Positions 1 through 11,842 of a stretch of DNA of 64,000 nucleotides are shown here, in pieces. Source of the DNA: Tubulanus polymorphus (Eukaryota; Nemertea; Palaeonemertea; Tubulaniformes; Tubulanidae). The DNA lies in the NCBI RefSeq assembly GCF_964204645.1, contig NC_134035.1, positions 820,001-884,000 on the forward strand. Reading direction: 5' to 3'. Each line of letters begins with the position of its first letter. The first letter of the stretch is position 1. Below the pieces are notes generated by a model. The model was not told where the DNA came from. It ran no database searches and was given only the letters and a program-made list of their open reading frames with translations. Position numbers and translations under genes: made by a program.

Positions 1-2500
1 ACGCACCTGAATACACAAATATATATTCTAGCATTTCTCAGACGAGAAATAACTCATCCATCAAACACGTGTCATCTCCGCGCATTTAGAATTCACCAAA
101 CGAATATCTATCATCGATTTTACGAAAGTGTTTTGCACCATGAATTATGGGGCACTTTGTGTTTCGTATGGCGATGCCCAATATGTTTGAGTATTTTTGA
201 GAAAAATGAGGGTTCCTCATTTGGTACTCATGCGCCCATTAACCCTTTGAATAACAGGGGAACTATAGGGTATGATATCCCCCACTGGGGATACTGGGCA
301 GTCACTCTATAGAGTATGGCATACCATAGAGGTACACTAGGGCTAGTTACGTTCATTCCATAAAATACGTAGTCAGTTAAAATTTTTAGAAAGGACGAAA
401 TGGATCAGAATAGATATTTGACAGAAATCTACGAAATCTAAGAAATCGGCCCTACTCGTGATTGTGCTCACTAGGGCACGATGTAGGGTAGTATACCTGA
501 CTGTGAAAATGATTTTTCCCAGTTAATAAATTAACGAACAAACAAACACGCGTTTTATCCTGATTTATGCTCCTTTAGCTTGAAGACAAACATGTATTAG
601 GTGAAAAAACAACAACAGCAGCTCTATCATAAAGTACCTTCTAATAGTGATTACAAGTACATCTATAAGTATATATGAACAGGAAAATGCGACTAGAATA
701 TAGAGAAATAGAGGGCTTGTTGATAAGAAAACAAAAACAAGCCATTAAGCTTTATCATTTTAAGATATATCGTTCGTAACAAGTAAGGCTGCTACAGGCT
801 ACAAGCCAAGATTATTTTTACGGATCAGTTTTTTAAATATCGCTCTTCTCTTCTATTGTACTATCATTTTTATATGCGTGTTTATATGAACCCAGAGATC
901 TATATAGAATAAGAAAGAAAAGGTCTGACATCTCAACACTTACATCTGCAACGAGATTACCATCAAAGTAGGCGCAGAGGAAAACATGTCTTATTAAAAA
1001 ACAATTGTATATATGATATTCGTTTGTTAGACTAAAGGCGTCTTGTTGTTTGGATGCTACTGTATTCGCAGTCGAGTCTCTACTGCGATGCGCCCATATT
1101 ATATAATAGGAGTAATACGTTGTTCGTAAAATACCAGGTATGGGTAAACTTTGAATTTGATATCTTAGTCATAGCTACGAGCATTCTTGCTCGTAGGTCA
1201 TAGTATCGTATCGTAAAGTATACATCGCATTTTGATGTAGGACGAAAGTTTTGTCGAAATATTTTTAAATTTTCGATCTTATCAGGTGTGAATTATGGTG
1301 GCTGATTCGGGCCATCGTGAAAAATGTTCGGTATGCAAGTTAAGGCCATTACACCGAAACATCAAAATGGGAAACTATTGGGTAGAAACAACCAGATATT
1401 TCACAAAATAAGGTTCAATTATCAAAGTATGTGAATGAATGTCATCATTTCTCATATGCTTATTGAAATGATCGGGGACGGTCTAAGAATGTTGCGCTAG
1501 TAATTTTACCGGAACGGTCCCTCCACACAAAAATGTCCGATCTTTTTTTTCCTTTCAAGTTTTCAAGGTCGGCATTTCCACTTTCTCTGAAAATAAACTA
1601 AAAAACTTCGTCCATTAAATTTTATCTGTTTTGAAGTCTATCACGCGGAACGGGATATTTATGGGGTATGCGGTGGTGCGTGCCAGTTCACTTTTTATCG
1701 TTCAAAAGTTCTTCTTTTTCTTTATTCATTTGTGTGATAAATTCCGATAGCATGAAAGGAACGATCAGTCTGATTGATCCCAATCACAGTCATTAATTAC
1801 CATTAGCAAAACAATGTTGGACATTTCTACTCGATAAGACACGTATGCACATTACACGCTCGTCTTCGATCGGAGTTCTTTCTTCTCTTTGAAAAAAAAG
1901 ACGAAACGTTAGTCTCTCATGACTGTGTTTGTGGAAAAAACAAAACCCGCAAGATTATGTATGCACGTTGACCTAGAAAATGTGAATTGACAAAATCAAG
2001 TCAAATTGTCACATTCTTGTTTAGAAATTCGAGCCAGTTCGACCTGGTGTGAGTTAATCTCAGCTCACGTGGGTTAACTGTGGAATTCTGGAAGGTACTG
2101 ATTAAGTTTCTACACGCAGTATCGGGAGGCTCTGTCCACGGCTTCCGGCTTGCTTACGTCAGGATATTTTTCCGTGACTAGTGCATTACATGCCGCTATC
2201 CAGTGAATATAGACAAGAAGGGAGATATCTGCGTGGATGATACGTGTTGCAAAGATTTTTAACCGGGTTTTTAAGCCTGGAAAAAATGTGTTAAACTCGG
2301 TGTAGAAAAGTTCTGGAATTCATAGCCGCTTTAAACCATTCAGTTGCGTGTGGGATAATTTATATACATATATACATATATATATATATACATATACATT
2401 TGCGCGCACATAAAGCGTGGTGGAAAAAACTTCGCGATATAATGCTCCAATTTTATCACACCGAGTCGCTAACTCCAGATAGCGCAGGCACAGTCGGGAT
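1..2500. other. AT-rich region without a recognisable gene
   Basis: No open frame here has convincing composition, splice signals or domain content. The stretch is AT-rich with short homopolymer runs and a TA/CA-rich simple repeat around 2362-2400. It may be intergenic DNA or an intron of a gene lying to the left; nothing in the sequence decides between these. Confidence 0.5.
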
Positions 2501-4370
2501 TATTCGTCTAGTAGGGTTTTTATTGAATCTAAACGCGTTCGAAGCTCGTAATAAAATTCCGCGCTGAATTTCCACGGTCGCTGCTTAGAGGAAGTTTTAC
2601 GGTGGTAAAGTTTTAAGTACGTTTTACAACGCGGTATAGAAGTTGTATTATACTAATTGAAGAAGAGAGTGAAGTTTTTGCAGGCTGTTCCTCTGTTACA
2701 GATTCAGGTGTGTGATGTACGCTCTCTCTCGCGCTCCACTCTAGCTCTTCCTGTTCTCTCTCTCTCCGCTCGTAACGATGCTGTTGAATCGTTTCCGACG
2801 TTTTATCATCGGTTTCCCGTAGCGAATGATTCGGACTCTGAACGATGGTTCTGAACTAACCAACCACCGAGCGAAATATCTGACAAAATATAGGTACGTA
2901 TAGATATATACATATATCTAATCACCTTACATCGACGTTTCAGATCTTGCATTTATTTTGTTTTTGTCTGTGGTTATCACGCGTCTTTAGAGAAAGTTTT
3001 AGAGTGCATAACATTTCAGTAGAGTTCGTAAACAGATCATGTATATTGCGTAATATGGAAACCACTCCTGACATTGATGCATTAAATAATTGGACAGTCA
3101 TCGAATTTCTAGTGCAAGAATGCGTCAGTATATAATGACATTTATCTTATTGAATAGGAGGCTTTATTTTTATCGTAATTTACATCCTATCATAGGGAAT
3201 ATTAGTGTATCAGTGACGGATACAGGGAGGGAGGGTGAGGGTGAGGGGGATGTCCGTGAGGGTCCGAAGAATACCATCCCCAAAATTTCCCTGGCTGAAT
3301 ATTTTCGAAACATTTTATACCGTATTCGAGCAACGAAATCTTGGCGAAACTTGGAAAAAGGCCCTAGACATCTCAAGTGAACACCCCCTTCTGTAAACCC
3401 TGTATTTTCCTCGAGTTATTTCGAAATAATGAAATGAAAGTTTGATTCGCACACTTACGAGTTTCGTAGTGTGAATCCGGGCCACCTATGACTAAGGGAC
3501 ATCGTGGATTTGACTGGGAAGGAAATATAAATATATCTTATATCTTCTACTCATGTAACTCAACAAAAAATTCATTCCCACAATTCTTGAAGAAACGAGG
3601 AAGACACTGGAATATAACTAATCCGGATAGAACCACGCGCGCTTAAAGCTCCTGTTTCGTGGTCGACCGGTACCGTTCACGAAACTGGTACCAACGACGG
3701 GCATCATAGAAAGTAGACTATGAAATTTGATTAATGAACACTGTCATATGATACTTACAAACGTAATGTGTATGTTGATACATCGTAAAAATGGGTGTTA
3801 AATAGCCTATATATCATACTATTATCATATCTCCTATAATAATATCACTGATAAAAACCGATACGACGAAACGTCCTGAACGTGACTACTGAATAGGGCT
3901 TTGTAAATTTTCCTAAAATACTGATGAAATCGAAAAAGAAAGATTGAGGTATGTGTAGCATATACTCGTCTATAGACATGAAAAAATCATAGCGATTTTT
4001 ATCGAAGTAAAATGATAGTGGGTATGTATATAGTTTTCGTGGTGAATGCAAATCGGAATTTCGGTTATAGATTTTTTAGACTGAGTCACCATCTGCTAAA
4101 CAGACCAATAAATTATCGCCTATAAACCGGATGTATTATTTAATGTAGTTAAAAACGTTTTCAAAAATTTATGAAAATACGAATCTATCCGGAGGCGACG
4201 GCCTCGATTTGGCGTTTAACGACGGATGAAGTGTTTCGTTATTATCAGTGTTTGTGCAGCCGTTTTGGGGAAGATTTCGTGAATTGTAGTAGGATTCTAA
4301 CTACTTTGTGCAGACGATGAAAAAATCTTACGTCGACAAGGCTCGATTCATACATTTCTAAAGAGATATG
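2500..4370. other. Non-coding region with pyrimidine-rich and G-rich patches
   Basis: The interval 2700-2790 is rich in CTCTCTC and CpG, and 3211-3270 holds a GGGAGGGTGAGGG tract beginning CAGTGACGGAT. A related GGATCCGTCACTGG string occurs near 6003 in the opposite orientation, so part of this may be a dispersed repeat. The short ORFs are not convincing. The CpG-rich 4195-4345 block could be an untranslated exon, but no splice partner is visible. Confidence 0.35.
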
Positions 4371-4491
4371 AGCTCTGCCATTGTTCAGTCTCCGTATCTC
4401 AGTTTGCCTTTGTCAGAAATTCCTTGTATTCGGTCGGGATGGTTTCATTTTAACTTTTCCCAACAAAAATTCTATTACCCTCCAGAATACC

Positions 4492-4612
4492 TGGATGCAA
4501 TCCCACAGTTCTGGATTAGAGTTAACTCTGAGTTGAAATTAGTTCATCTCAATGCGTTAAGAACTCAACAGTCAAATCTTAACTCAGCACTGTGGAACTG
4601 GGTCCCGGAGAT
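4492..4612. repeat. Foldback element, GGACCCAGTTCCACAG family, degenerate copy
   Basis: This segment carries the motifs seen in better-preserved copies at 14883-15006 and 15862-15961: AGTTAACTCTGAGTT near the left, TCTTAACTCAG near the right, and the terminal CTGTGGAACTGGGTCC. The left end is degenerate (CCCACAGTTCTGG). A 100-residue open frame across it is accidental, since the codons come from the palindrome. An isolated end, AACTGTGGAACTGGATCC, also lies at about 5793-5812. Confidence 0.55.
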
Positions 4613-5079
4613 ACTGCCAAAATCTCGCCCTGGAGGAGCTTTTCCAATGAAAACAGAATCATCATCATAGAATCATTTGCAACACCAAGCGCTAAAAGAT
4701 CGTCATTTACCTATAGGAGAAGTTTGGAAACAAAAAGGAAAATATAAAATCATTCTTCCTTACTATGATGCGGGCTATGGCTTTGCTATTTGAAAAGAAA
4801 ATACACAAAATCCATTTCTTATCTCCAGAAAATATCCAAATGTTCCATGTTTTCGCGCCCCCTTTCGCAGTATATTTTTGAAGTCGCGCCGTTTTCGATA
4901 CGGCGTTGAAAATCGAGAAAAATATGAGACGTCTCTTTCCGGCGCAGACTTCCTCTCTCTCTCTCTCTCGATATGTAGGCCTGTAGGATTTATATTGTAA
5001 ACACTAAAATGTGGTCCGCCATTTTTCAGCCACGAACGCGTCATTTTTATGTCGTGTTCTATCCTAGATGTGTTGTATA

Positions 5080-5118
5080 TATACGTATAGATATATATAT
5101 ATATATATATATATATTT
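5080..5118. repeat. (TA)n microsatellite
   Basis: A run of alternating T and A of roughly 35 bases, followed by the AT-rich sequence 5119-5450, in which I see no gene. Confidence 0.85.
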
Positions 5119-5518
5119 CAGAACATAAAAAACGAACCTAACAAGTTTTCAGCTCGCATATTTCCACACGAATTGTAGTCCACGGACATTACAAACAAGA
5201 TAATTTAACATCAATTCAGTTAATTAGACTAATTATCCGCTTGTTATTAATTGATTTACGGCGTTTACTTCATTAATCGAAAAATACAGAAAAACAACAC
5301 TGAAAAATGCGATGATTATCTATATATACGTATCACAAGTTAACAGATCTTTTTGACCTGTTATAAACGTGAACCTATTGATATTTCTGTGATCTTAAAA
5401 TAGGGAATTGTCTCTGTTACTTTTTTGCTTTATATCCGCCCATGACCTCCAGTGATTCCAAATGTCATTAATCTAATTTTGGTGAATAGGTTTGTTACCT
5501 TACGGGCCCGTAAACAGC

Positions 5519-5690
5519 CAAGTCATGTGTGGGGAGGGTCGGTTTTCGTGAAAGTGGAACTTTTTGTTAAGCGCCCACGCAATTTCCTGTTAGAACTCAC
5601 GCAGAAACTGTTTGAAAGTTATATGCAAGGAAAGGCAATTCTTCTAGTATATTTGGGGCGAAAAGTTTGCTTCTTTTTTGATTCTGTTCT
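5519..5690. repeat. Dispersed repeat shared with 15375-15530
   Basis: The order of motifs GGGGAGGGT, GTGAAA-GGAACTTTTTGT, AAG-GC and CTTCTAGTATATTTG-GG matches the order in 15375-15530. The two copies are diverged by substitutions and indels. This explains the otherwise unremarkable open frame covering 5452-5727, which I do not regard as a gene. The element type is unknown. Confidence 0.55.
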
Positions 5691-5835
5691 TTTGATTTAT
5701 CGTTCGATCTATTCGTTAAGTCGTTAAGTATTGATATCTAGTGTACGGCGATGTGGGGTTTTGGTCCCCAAACATTGACATACATCTAACTAACAACTGT
5801 GGAACTGGATCCTGACTAACTTCGAGGGTCGTTCA

Positions 5836-6267
5836 TTGCTTGACGACAAGGGTGGATCCATGCACGGCGAGGGTGCAGGGGGTGAGGTTTTTATCTGTAT
5901 TTCCAAAAAAATGAGTTCATCCGTGGAGTCTTCTTTCGGGTTGCCCTTTCAATTATCATATGATACGCCCTATACTGAGGCGCCCTCCCTGAATCAGACA
6001 TTGGATCCGTCACTGGGCAAATACAGTAAGCGATTTACTGTAAATCACCAATATGGTGTAATCACGTCGATGAAGCATATGGCTGCAAGACCACTATCTA
6101 AAGGTTACGAGTTCGCTTTCCACATGGTGAAAAAAAACTCATACGATACATCTAGATCTATGTACTATAGCGGCTGTTTCCGGCCACAGTTATTTCTAAC
6201 CCGGATAAAACCACGAGTTGTTGTAACGATATCTTACGAAGACATTAATTCAGTAGGGATCGGTTAA
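5836..6267 (+). other. Open frame of doubtful coding status
   Basis: An open frame with a possible ATG at 5911 would give about 118 residues. It has no recognisable domain, signal peptide or conserved-looking stretch, and no strong splice partners. It overlaps sequence related to the GGATCC/CAGTGAC repeat near 3211. I list it only because it is one of the longer frames in an otherwise gene-free interval; repeat-derived sequence is the more likely explanation. Confidence 0.12.
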
Positions 6268-6576
6268 ACACACGTATTAGATACACCGGGCGGCAAAGAA
6301 AACAAGTTTTGTACACGCCGAGAAAACACGACGATCCGGCGCGTGGAATTCCGACATTCGGCACATTTTCGGAGCGATACCGTGAATGAAATAGTAAGCC
6401 TTAATATACAAACCTATTAAAAATGCTGCCACTGAGTTCTTAAAATAAACGCCTAACGTTTTCTCGAAATAGTGGCGGTTCTTCTTTGTAAACTGATAGA
6501 TCTACTAAGAATTCTGCTCGAACGCGAACAAGGGTGATTTTTGTAAATTGTACATTGAGATTAGTCGAGGAAAAGG

Positions 6577-6584
6577 TATAAAAA
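6577..6584 (+). promoter_or_regulatory. Possible TATA box upstream of the LRR gene
   Basis: TATAAAAA follows a CpG-containing segment and is followed by sequence with no competing ATG-rich frame. It lies about 1.3 kb upstream of the proposed untranslated exon that ends at 7848, so it could serve the LRR/protease-homolog gene. There is no direct evidence for a start site. Confidence 0.2.
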
Positions 6585-6738
6585 ACCGCTGACAGAAATG
6601 AGCACCGTGAATCTTATCTGAAATCTGAACGACTTATTAATCGAATTATTGCCGATACGATACGAGAAGACCGAAAACTCCTATCAAATTACGTTTCCTT
6701 ATCGTTGCCTTTTAAGTGGTGTTTTAATTTCTTCGGCG

Positions 6739-6835
6739 CTTGATTTGTTATGATTTGGTGTCCCTTAAAAACCGACCACACCTGCCGGTAACGAAATATC
6801 GATTTCGAAATTGAATACCGAAGTCGGATGATCCT
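6739..6835. repeat. Dispersed repeat, GGTGTCCCTTA family, copy 1
   Basis: TTTGGTGTCCCTTA, then ACACCTGCCGG, then GAAATTGAATACCGAAGT. The same order recurs at 7465-7560, and the tail recurs inverted at 59606-59645. The repeats are diverged. The class is unknown. Confidence 0.5.
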
Positions 6836-7464
6836 GATAAAAGGTTTTGATCGATGCATTTTTTTGTACGCGTTGAATATCCATACCCTGGTAAACTAGT
6901 GTTGATATGTACTCCTTGTTAGTGTCTGGCTATTTTTGAGAATATTGTTGATATAGAAACGGTTGGCTATTTGTATTTACACTTGAGGTTGGTGTTTTAG
7001 TGCAAACTCGAGAGTAGAGAGCCACTTGCGCGCTCGTGTTTATTCAAGATTTTCTGAATAGTTGATTCACGACGTCAGAAAATTGTACGAATTTCCAGTT
7101 CATTCTCACAATCGTGTTTTACAGAGTTCATACACACTATTTACGTATAGTGCGAAATTAAGATTCCTCTTTCAAGTCTTTTTTGCGATAGATCTCGGAA
7201 TAACAAACCACACGAAAAAACTGTCGAGAAATTTGAATAAAAAGAGTTTAGGGATTAGCTTAAAGGCAAAAACCACTTGAAATGGCCAGGAATTCCTAAA
7301 CTCAAAAAATGCAAACAAGTTTGAAAATATGAACGAAACCGCAACAACATGTTGTTCAATGCCATCTATGGAGCTCGGTCCAGGATTCATAAGATCCTTT
7401 TTTTCGATAATATTGAAATAGGGATTGACCCTGTTATTTATTTGATTGGTAAATTTCGTTTGAT

Positions 7465-7560
7465 TTGTTTTGATGTGGTGTCCCTTACAAACACACCACA
7501 TCTGCCGGGAGCGAAACAGGGCTTTGATTTTGAAATCGGAAATCGAAGTACAGATCAGTG
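7465..7560. repeat. Dispersed repeat, GGTGTCCCTTA family, copy 2
   Basis: Related to 6739-6835: GTGGTGTCCCTTACAAAC, CATCTGCCGGGAGCGAAA, then GAAATCGGAAATCGAAGTAC. The overlapping open frames on both strands here are by-products of the repeat and resemble no protein. Confidence 0.5.
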
Positions 7561-7848
7561 ATCGGCGGTCAGATTTACAGAATTTTTGGTTTATATCGAA
7601 GTACATAATTGGAAATATCAGTTCTGGTTCATTCATTACAATCTCGATGAAGGTTGAGCTCTATTATCACATCGAGATCTTCACACCGGTTTCTGGACTA
7701 TTTCAGTTGATAATTTGTAGCTCAATGCGTCAGAACGATGTCGAATAAACTTCATAGATAGATAAATAAATTGAGCAACTCTATTTCATTCATTCATTGG
7801 CCAGTCTTCTTTGACATACGTAGCACACATAGTCTAGACGATCTTCAT

Positions 7849-7915
7849 GTAAGTATTTTCATCCTGACATTTACATTCGATTAACGCCTCTCACGATCTC
7901 CCATTTCTATTGCAG
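7849..7915 (+). other. Short 5'-UTR intron of the LRR gene
   Basis: A strong donor, CTTCAT|GTAAGTATT, at 7849 and the acceptor TTCTATTGCAG ending at 7915 bound a 67-bp intron. The ATG at 7946 lies just downstream. The exon to the left would be untranslated. This is inferred from splice consensus only. Confidence 0.4.
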
Positions 7916-7945
7916 TATTCGCGGCGGAAAGAAGGCAGCACCGAA

Positions 7946-10900
7946 ATGGATTATATCTGGGCGTTACTGTTGAGTACGGTTTTCGGTCTATTTCTCATGG
8001 CAGACGGCTACTCTCGACCGTGTCCGTTCGGCTGCAGTTGCATCGCCAAACAACGAAAGCGCAGCAACGTGCACAAAATCTACATCAAACATTTCTTGCA
8101 CAAGTATTTCGACTACAAACGCAAAGACGTGACGAACTTGGATTATCAAAGCGACTCGCCATCGAGAGGTTCGGTATCAGCCTCCGCTCAGGGCAGGGAA
8201 ATGGTGTGTCTCGGGTTACAGAGGATGCCGTATTACATACCAGAAGGTACGTAACCCTTAAGACGACGACATCACTGTTATTCATGCCGCCTGGATAAGA
8301 TAAACTAGAAATGAGTTGGCTTTTTAGTATCGGGGCCAGATTAGATAATTCCTTTCATATTGAGAATTCTCCTGTGTATTAGGATGCATGTATCGGTCGT
8401 CAATACTCATACTTATATCTTCATAAGATTACCAAATGGCCACTTCATCCCGACGCACACGACGCAGGGAAACACAGAAACATGAGAACTATGTTTCCCT
8501 GTGTCGTGTGCGTTTATGAGAAACATGGTTTCGGGTAACAATTTTTCCGATATCAAACATGTTTGAATCCGTATTTCCGTGTTCCATGTTTTCCAGCGTG
8601 CCATCGATTTCAGCGCAATTGAATATGAAACTTCTTTCCTGTTTTTAGATATATCGAAACTGCAGGTTTACGGCGGTCGCCGGGCGTTAAAGAAACTGAA
8701 AAGAAGAACATTCTCGAGCCGTGCTCCTGGTTTACTGAGATTCGGCTACTCTCAACAGCGAGCGTCGTCTTTGTTCCAGACAGTCTCCGTTCAATCAGAC
8801 GACCCGAACGCCATCTCGTCCTATCAGCTGACCTACCTAGCGAAAGACGCCTTCCGCCAATCCGGTCAGATCAACGTGCTGGCCTTGACCGGTAACCGGA
8901 TCAGAATCATCCACGCCGGCCAATTCGATTCGTTGAGACAACTGAAACGTCTGTCGTTGAAGAAAAACCGCATCAAGTTGGTATCGATGGCGTCTTTTCG
9001 CGGACTGGATAACTTGAAAAAGTTGGACTTATCGTACAACCACCTGGACGAGATGCCCAGAACGTTATTCAACGATGTACCGAACTTGACTCAGTTGCAT
9101 TTACGCGGAAACCGCTTGAAAACGCTTCACCGCGAAATATTCGACAAACTAGAGCGACTGAAAGTGCTCGATTTGTCGCAGAATCGCATCGAGGACCTAC
9201 CAGACGATCTATTCCGACGCGCCGCTAATTTAGAAGAGTTGGTGCTCAGCAAAAACGAAATATCGAGAATACGCGCTTACTGGTTTTATTCGTTGAGAAA
9301 ATTGAAGAAATTGCATCTAGCCGATAACCACATCAGCGTCTTACCGGCCGGTATATTCTCACCGGTACCCGCCCTGATTCACGTAGATCTGAGCGGGAAT
9401 ATGCTGAGTTCGGTTCAACGTCACACGTTCGCCAACGTTCGTAAACTTCAACATTTATATCTAGCGCGGAATCGAATCGATTTCATTTTCCCGAACACTT
9501 TCGTCGACCTGGTCGACTTGCGGTCGTTGTTTTTGAACCTGAATCAGATCAGGAAATTGGAACGACGCGCGTTCGGCGGTCTGAAAAAACTCGAGCGTCT
9601 GAGTCTCGCCGGTAATAAAATCCGCGAAATCTCCAATCACTCGTGGGGTCTGATGAAAGAGTTGAAAATGCTGAATCTGTCGCACAATCGAATACAGCGC
9701 GTACGCACCCACACGTTTAAAGGCCTCGTGAAAATGCGCGACCTTCACCTCGATCATAACGCCATCGAATATCTGGAAAACGAAGCGTTTGTCGTCAGTA
9801 TGATGAGCCATATTTCGATGATCAGTTGGGTGGCCCTGCAGTTCAACAAAATACGAGAATTACCCGCTAAAGTTTTCTATGGTGTTCCGCACATGAAATT
9901 CCTGAATTTGGGCCACAATCAAATCTCGCGCATCGACAAAATCACGTTCAAATATCCCGTAAACTTACGCAGTCTAATCCTGGAAGACAACGACATCGGG
10001 CGAATTTTACCCGGACTATTCGAAAATATGAAATTGATCACGCACATAAATCTAAAATCGAACAATATCAAAAGCATCGTTCCGCGAACTCTGTACGGCA
10101 TGTATTCGACGGAGGAAATCAATTTCAGTCACAACAACATTTCGATGATAATACCCGGTTCGTTCGTTCACATGCCGCGTCTGTCCCGTATCGATTTGTC
10201 GTATAACAACATATCATCTGCGTCGATGGACTTCTTCCGACACAATCATAAACTACGATCGATGAACTTCACGAATAACATTCTGGAACAGCTCGACGCC
10301 GGCGATCAGGCTAGGTATACCCTCGGCTATCTGGGCCTGGCTGATAATAAACTGCAGACGTTAAATTCGAGTATCACGCGACTTTTAGGCGAGCAGAGTT
10401 TATTCGACATTCACAATAACCCGTGGCTGTGCGACTGTCGGCTTTCGTGGATATCCAGCGATATCCGAACCGGGATATTCGGATTCATCGACCAGGATCA
10501 CGTGAGATGTCAGTATCCGCCGCAGTTATCACAAACACGGGTAAGTTCAGGAAATTAGCGAAATGAAACGAACGAAGTTGTGTTGTCAATTCACGCAACC
10601 ACGTTCCTTTCGGTGATCAATAGAAAAAAATCACAGCTAATTTAAAATCTCTTAAAACGGGAATCAGTTGCACTGTTATAAATAAGTAAACATGAATTTT
10701 ATGAATTTCTACTTATTAGGATCGAATTCATGATTACCAATTCAAATGGGTTTATGCATTGTTGTTCGTTAGTTCCCTTAGGCCGGTTTTCTAGACTGGT
10801 ATTAACTTTAACCCAGGGGCTAACTGAATTCATTTTCAATTGAGTAAGCCCCTGGGTTAGAATCAGTCTATAAAAGCGGACCCTCTTTTCTAATAAACGC

Positions 10901-11842
10901 TGTTTTATTTAAGATATCGGAGTTGAAGACTGATGATTTCTCGTGCGCGGTGAAAGCCATCGACGAACAGGAGAAACGTCAATATAGTTTTTCATGTCCG
11001 AAACATGACCGCAGTCACGTACTTAGGTCAGTCGGGATGTCGTCGTGTAAATTCATCGGAGCCATCGATTCCCTTCGTTGTATCACAATCAATATCTTCG
11101 TTATCATTTCGATTTCAGGGTGAGAAGGACCATGGATATACCGGAGTTAGAAGCCTGGCATTCGACCGTTCTCGACAACACAGGCGTGCCGATATGCGGT
11201 GGAGTTCAGATCGAGAAAGACTGGGTGCTCACACACGCCAGCTGCTGGATGAACAAGAGTGTAACCGCATTACAGATAATGCGCGGCCAAATCAAAATCG
11301 TTAGCGGTAACTACGAAGGAAGTCAGCGGAATAGCGGCGGCGGCGGCGGCCCTGCGAGGCTGCGTATGGTATCCGAATTGTTTTTCCATCCGAAATTGTC
11401 GGTGCGACAAGGCGAGGAGTACGCGTCTATCACGGTCGTTAAACTGAGACCGGACGAGGACGAGAGACGACACCGCGAGAAGAGGCGGTACCCGTGCGTG
11501 CGACGGCCTAGTCACGAGGCGGGGCAGAGAATGTACGTGACCGGCCGGGCGAACTTTCTACCCGATAAACACCAGGTAGAAGTGTATACGATGTTTATTA
11601 AAGGCGCCGGTCGACAGGGAGGCACGCTTTGCGACCACGAATCGTTTTTCTGTCTGCGATGGAACGGTAAACGATTCCGTAAGGATGTTTACGATATGAA
11701 CGGCGCTCCGGCGTATAACCGCGACGACCTGTCGCTGTTGGGTATCCGCGCCGGGGATCACGGGGGTAAAGCGCGTCCGTTCGTCGATGTATCTTACTAT
11801 TTACCGTGGATTGAAAGTACAATAACGACTGAGGGATATTAG
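7946..11842 (+). CDS. Secreted leucine-rich-repeat protein fused to a trypsin-like pseudoprotease
   Basis: Four coding exons join in phase: 7946-8246, 8649-10540, 10914-11026 and 11119-11842 (3030 bp, 1009 residues). Residues 1-23 form a signal peptide (MDYIWALLLSTVFGLFLMADG). A cysteine motif CPFGCSC follows, and VCLGLQRMPYYIPEDISKL spans the first splice. About 21 repeats of 24 residues (LxxLxLxxNxIxxL) occupy roughly residues 150-690. The cap begins NPWLCDCRLSW and continues across exon 3. The last ~240 residues have an S1 trypsin layout (ICGGVQIEKDWVLT, CW, final YYLPWI). The usual AAHC reads HASC, the NDIAL position reads ASITV, and GDSGGP reads DMNGAP, so His, Asp and Ser are all replaced and proteolysis is unlikely. 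No membrane segment is visible, so the protein is probably extracellular and binds partners. LRR identity is certain; fusion to the S1 exon rests on matching splice phases (phase 2) and on the cap needing exon 3. Confidence 0.8.
8454..8512. repeat. Hairpin in intron 1 of the LRR gene
   Basis: The left arm 8454-8474 (CGCACACGACGCAGGGAAAC...) pairs with the right arm 8492-8512 at about 20 of 21 positions around a 17-base loop. The remaining intron sequence shows nothing else. It could be a small foldback element or a stem in the transcript. Confidence 0.75.
10780..10883. repeat. Foldback element in intron 2 of the LRR gene
   Basis: Outer ends GGCCGGTTTTCTAGACTG and the complement of CAGTCTATAAAAGCGGACCC pair imperfectly. 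Inner arms TAACCCAGGGGCT and AGCCCCTGGGTTA pair perfectly. The spacer is AATTCATTTTCAATT. This is typical of a small non-autonomous palindromic element. The end resembles the GGGCCCGGTTTCATAGAC ends at 17151 and 52725. Confidence 0.65.

Noticed and set aside
4368-4670. 100-residue + frame
   Set aside because: Half of it is the degenerate GGACCCAGTTCCACAG foldback element; no domain or splice evidence.
7172-7636. 154-residue minus-strand frame
   Set aside because: Overlaps the dispersed GGTGTCCCTTA repeat, is AT-rich, lacks domain features and runs opposite to the LRR gene's 5' region.
9461-9811. 116-residue minus-strand frame
   Set aside because: Antisense shadow of the LRR exon, whose sense frame has a perfect 24-residue repeat pattern.
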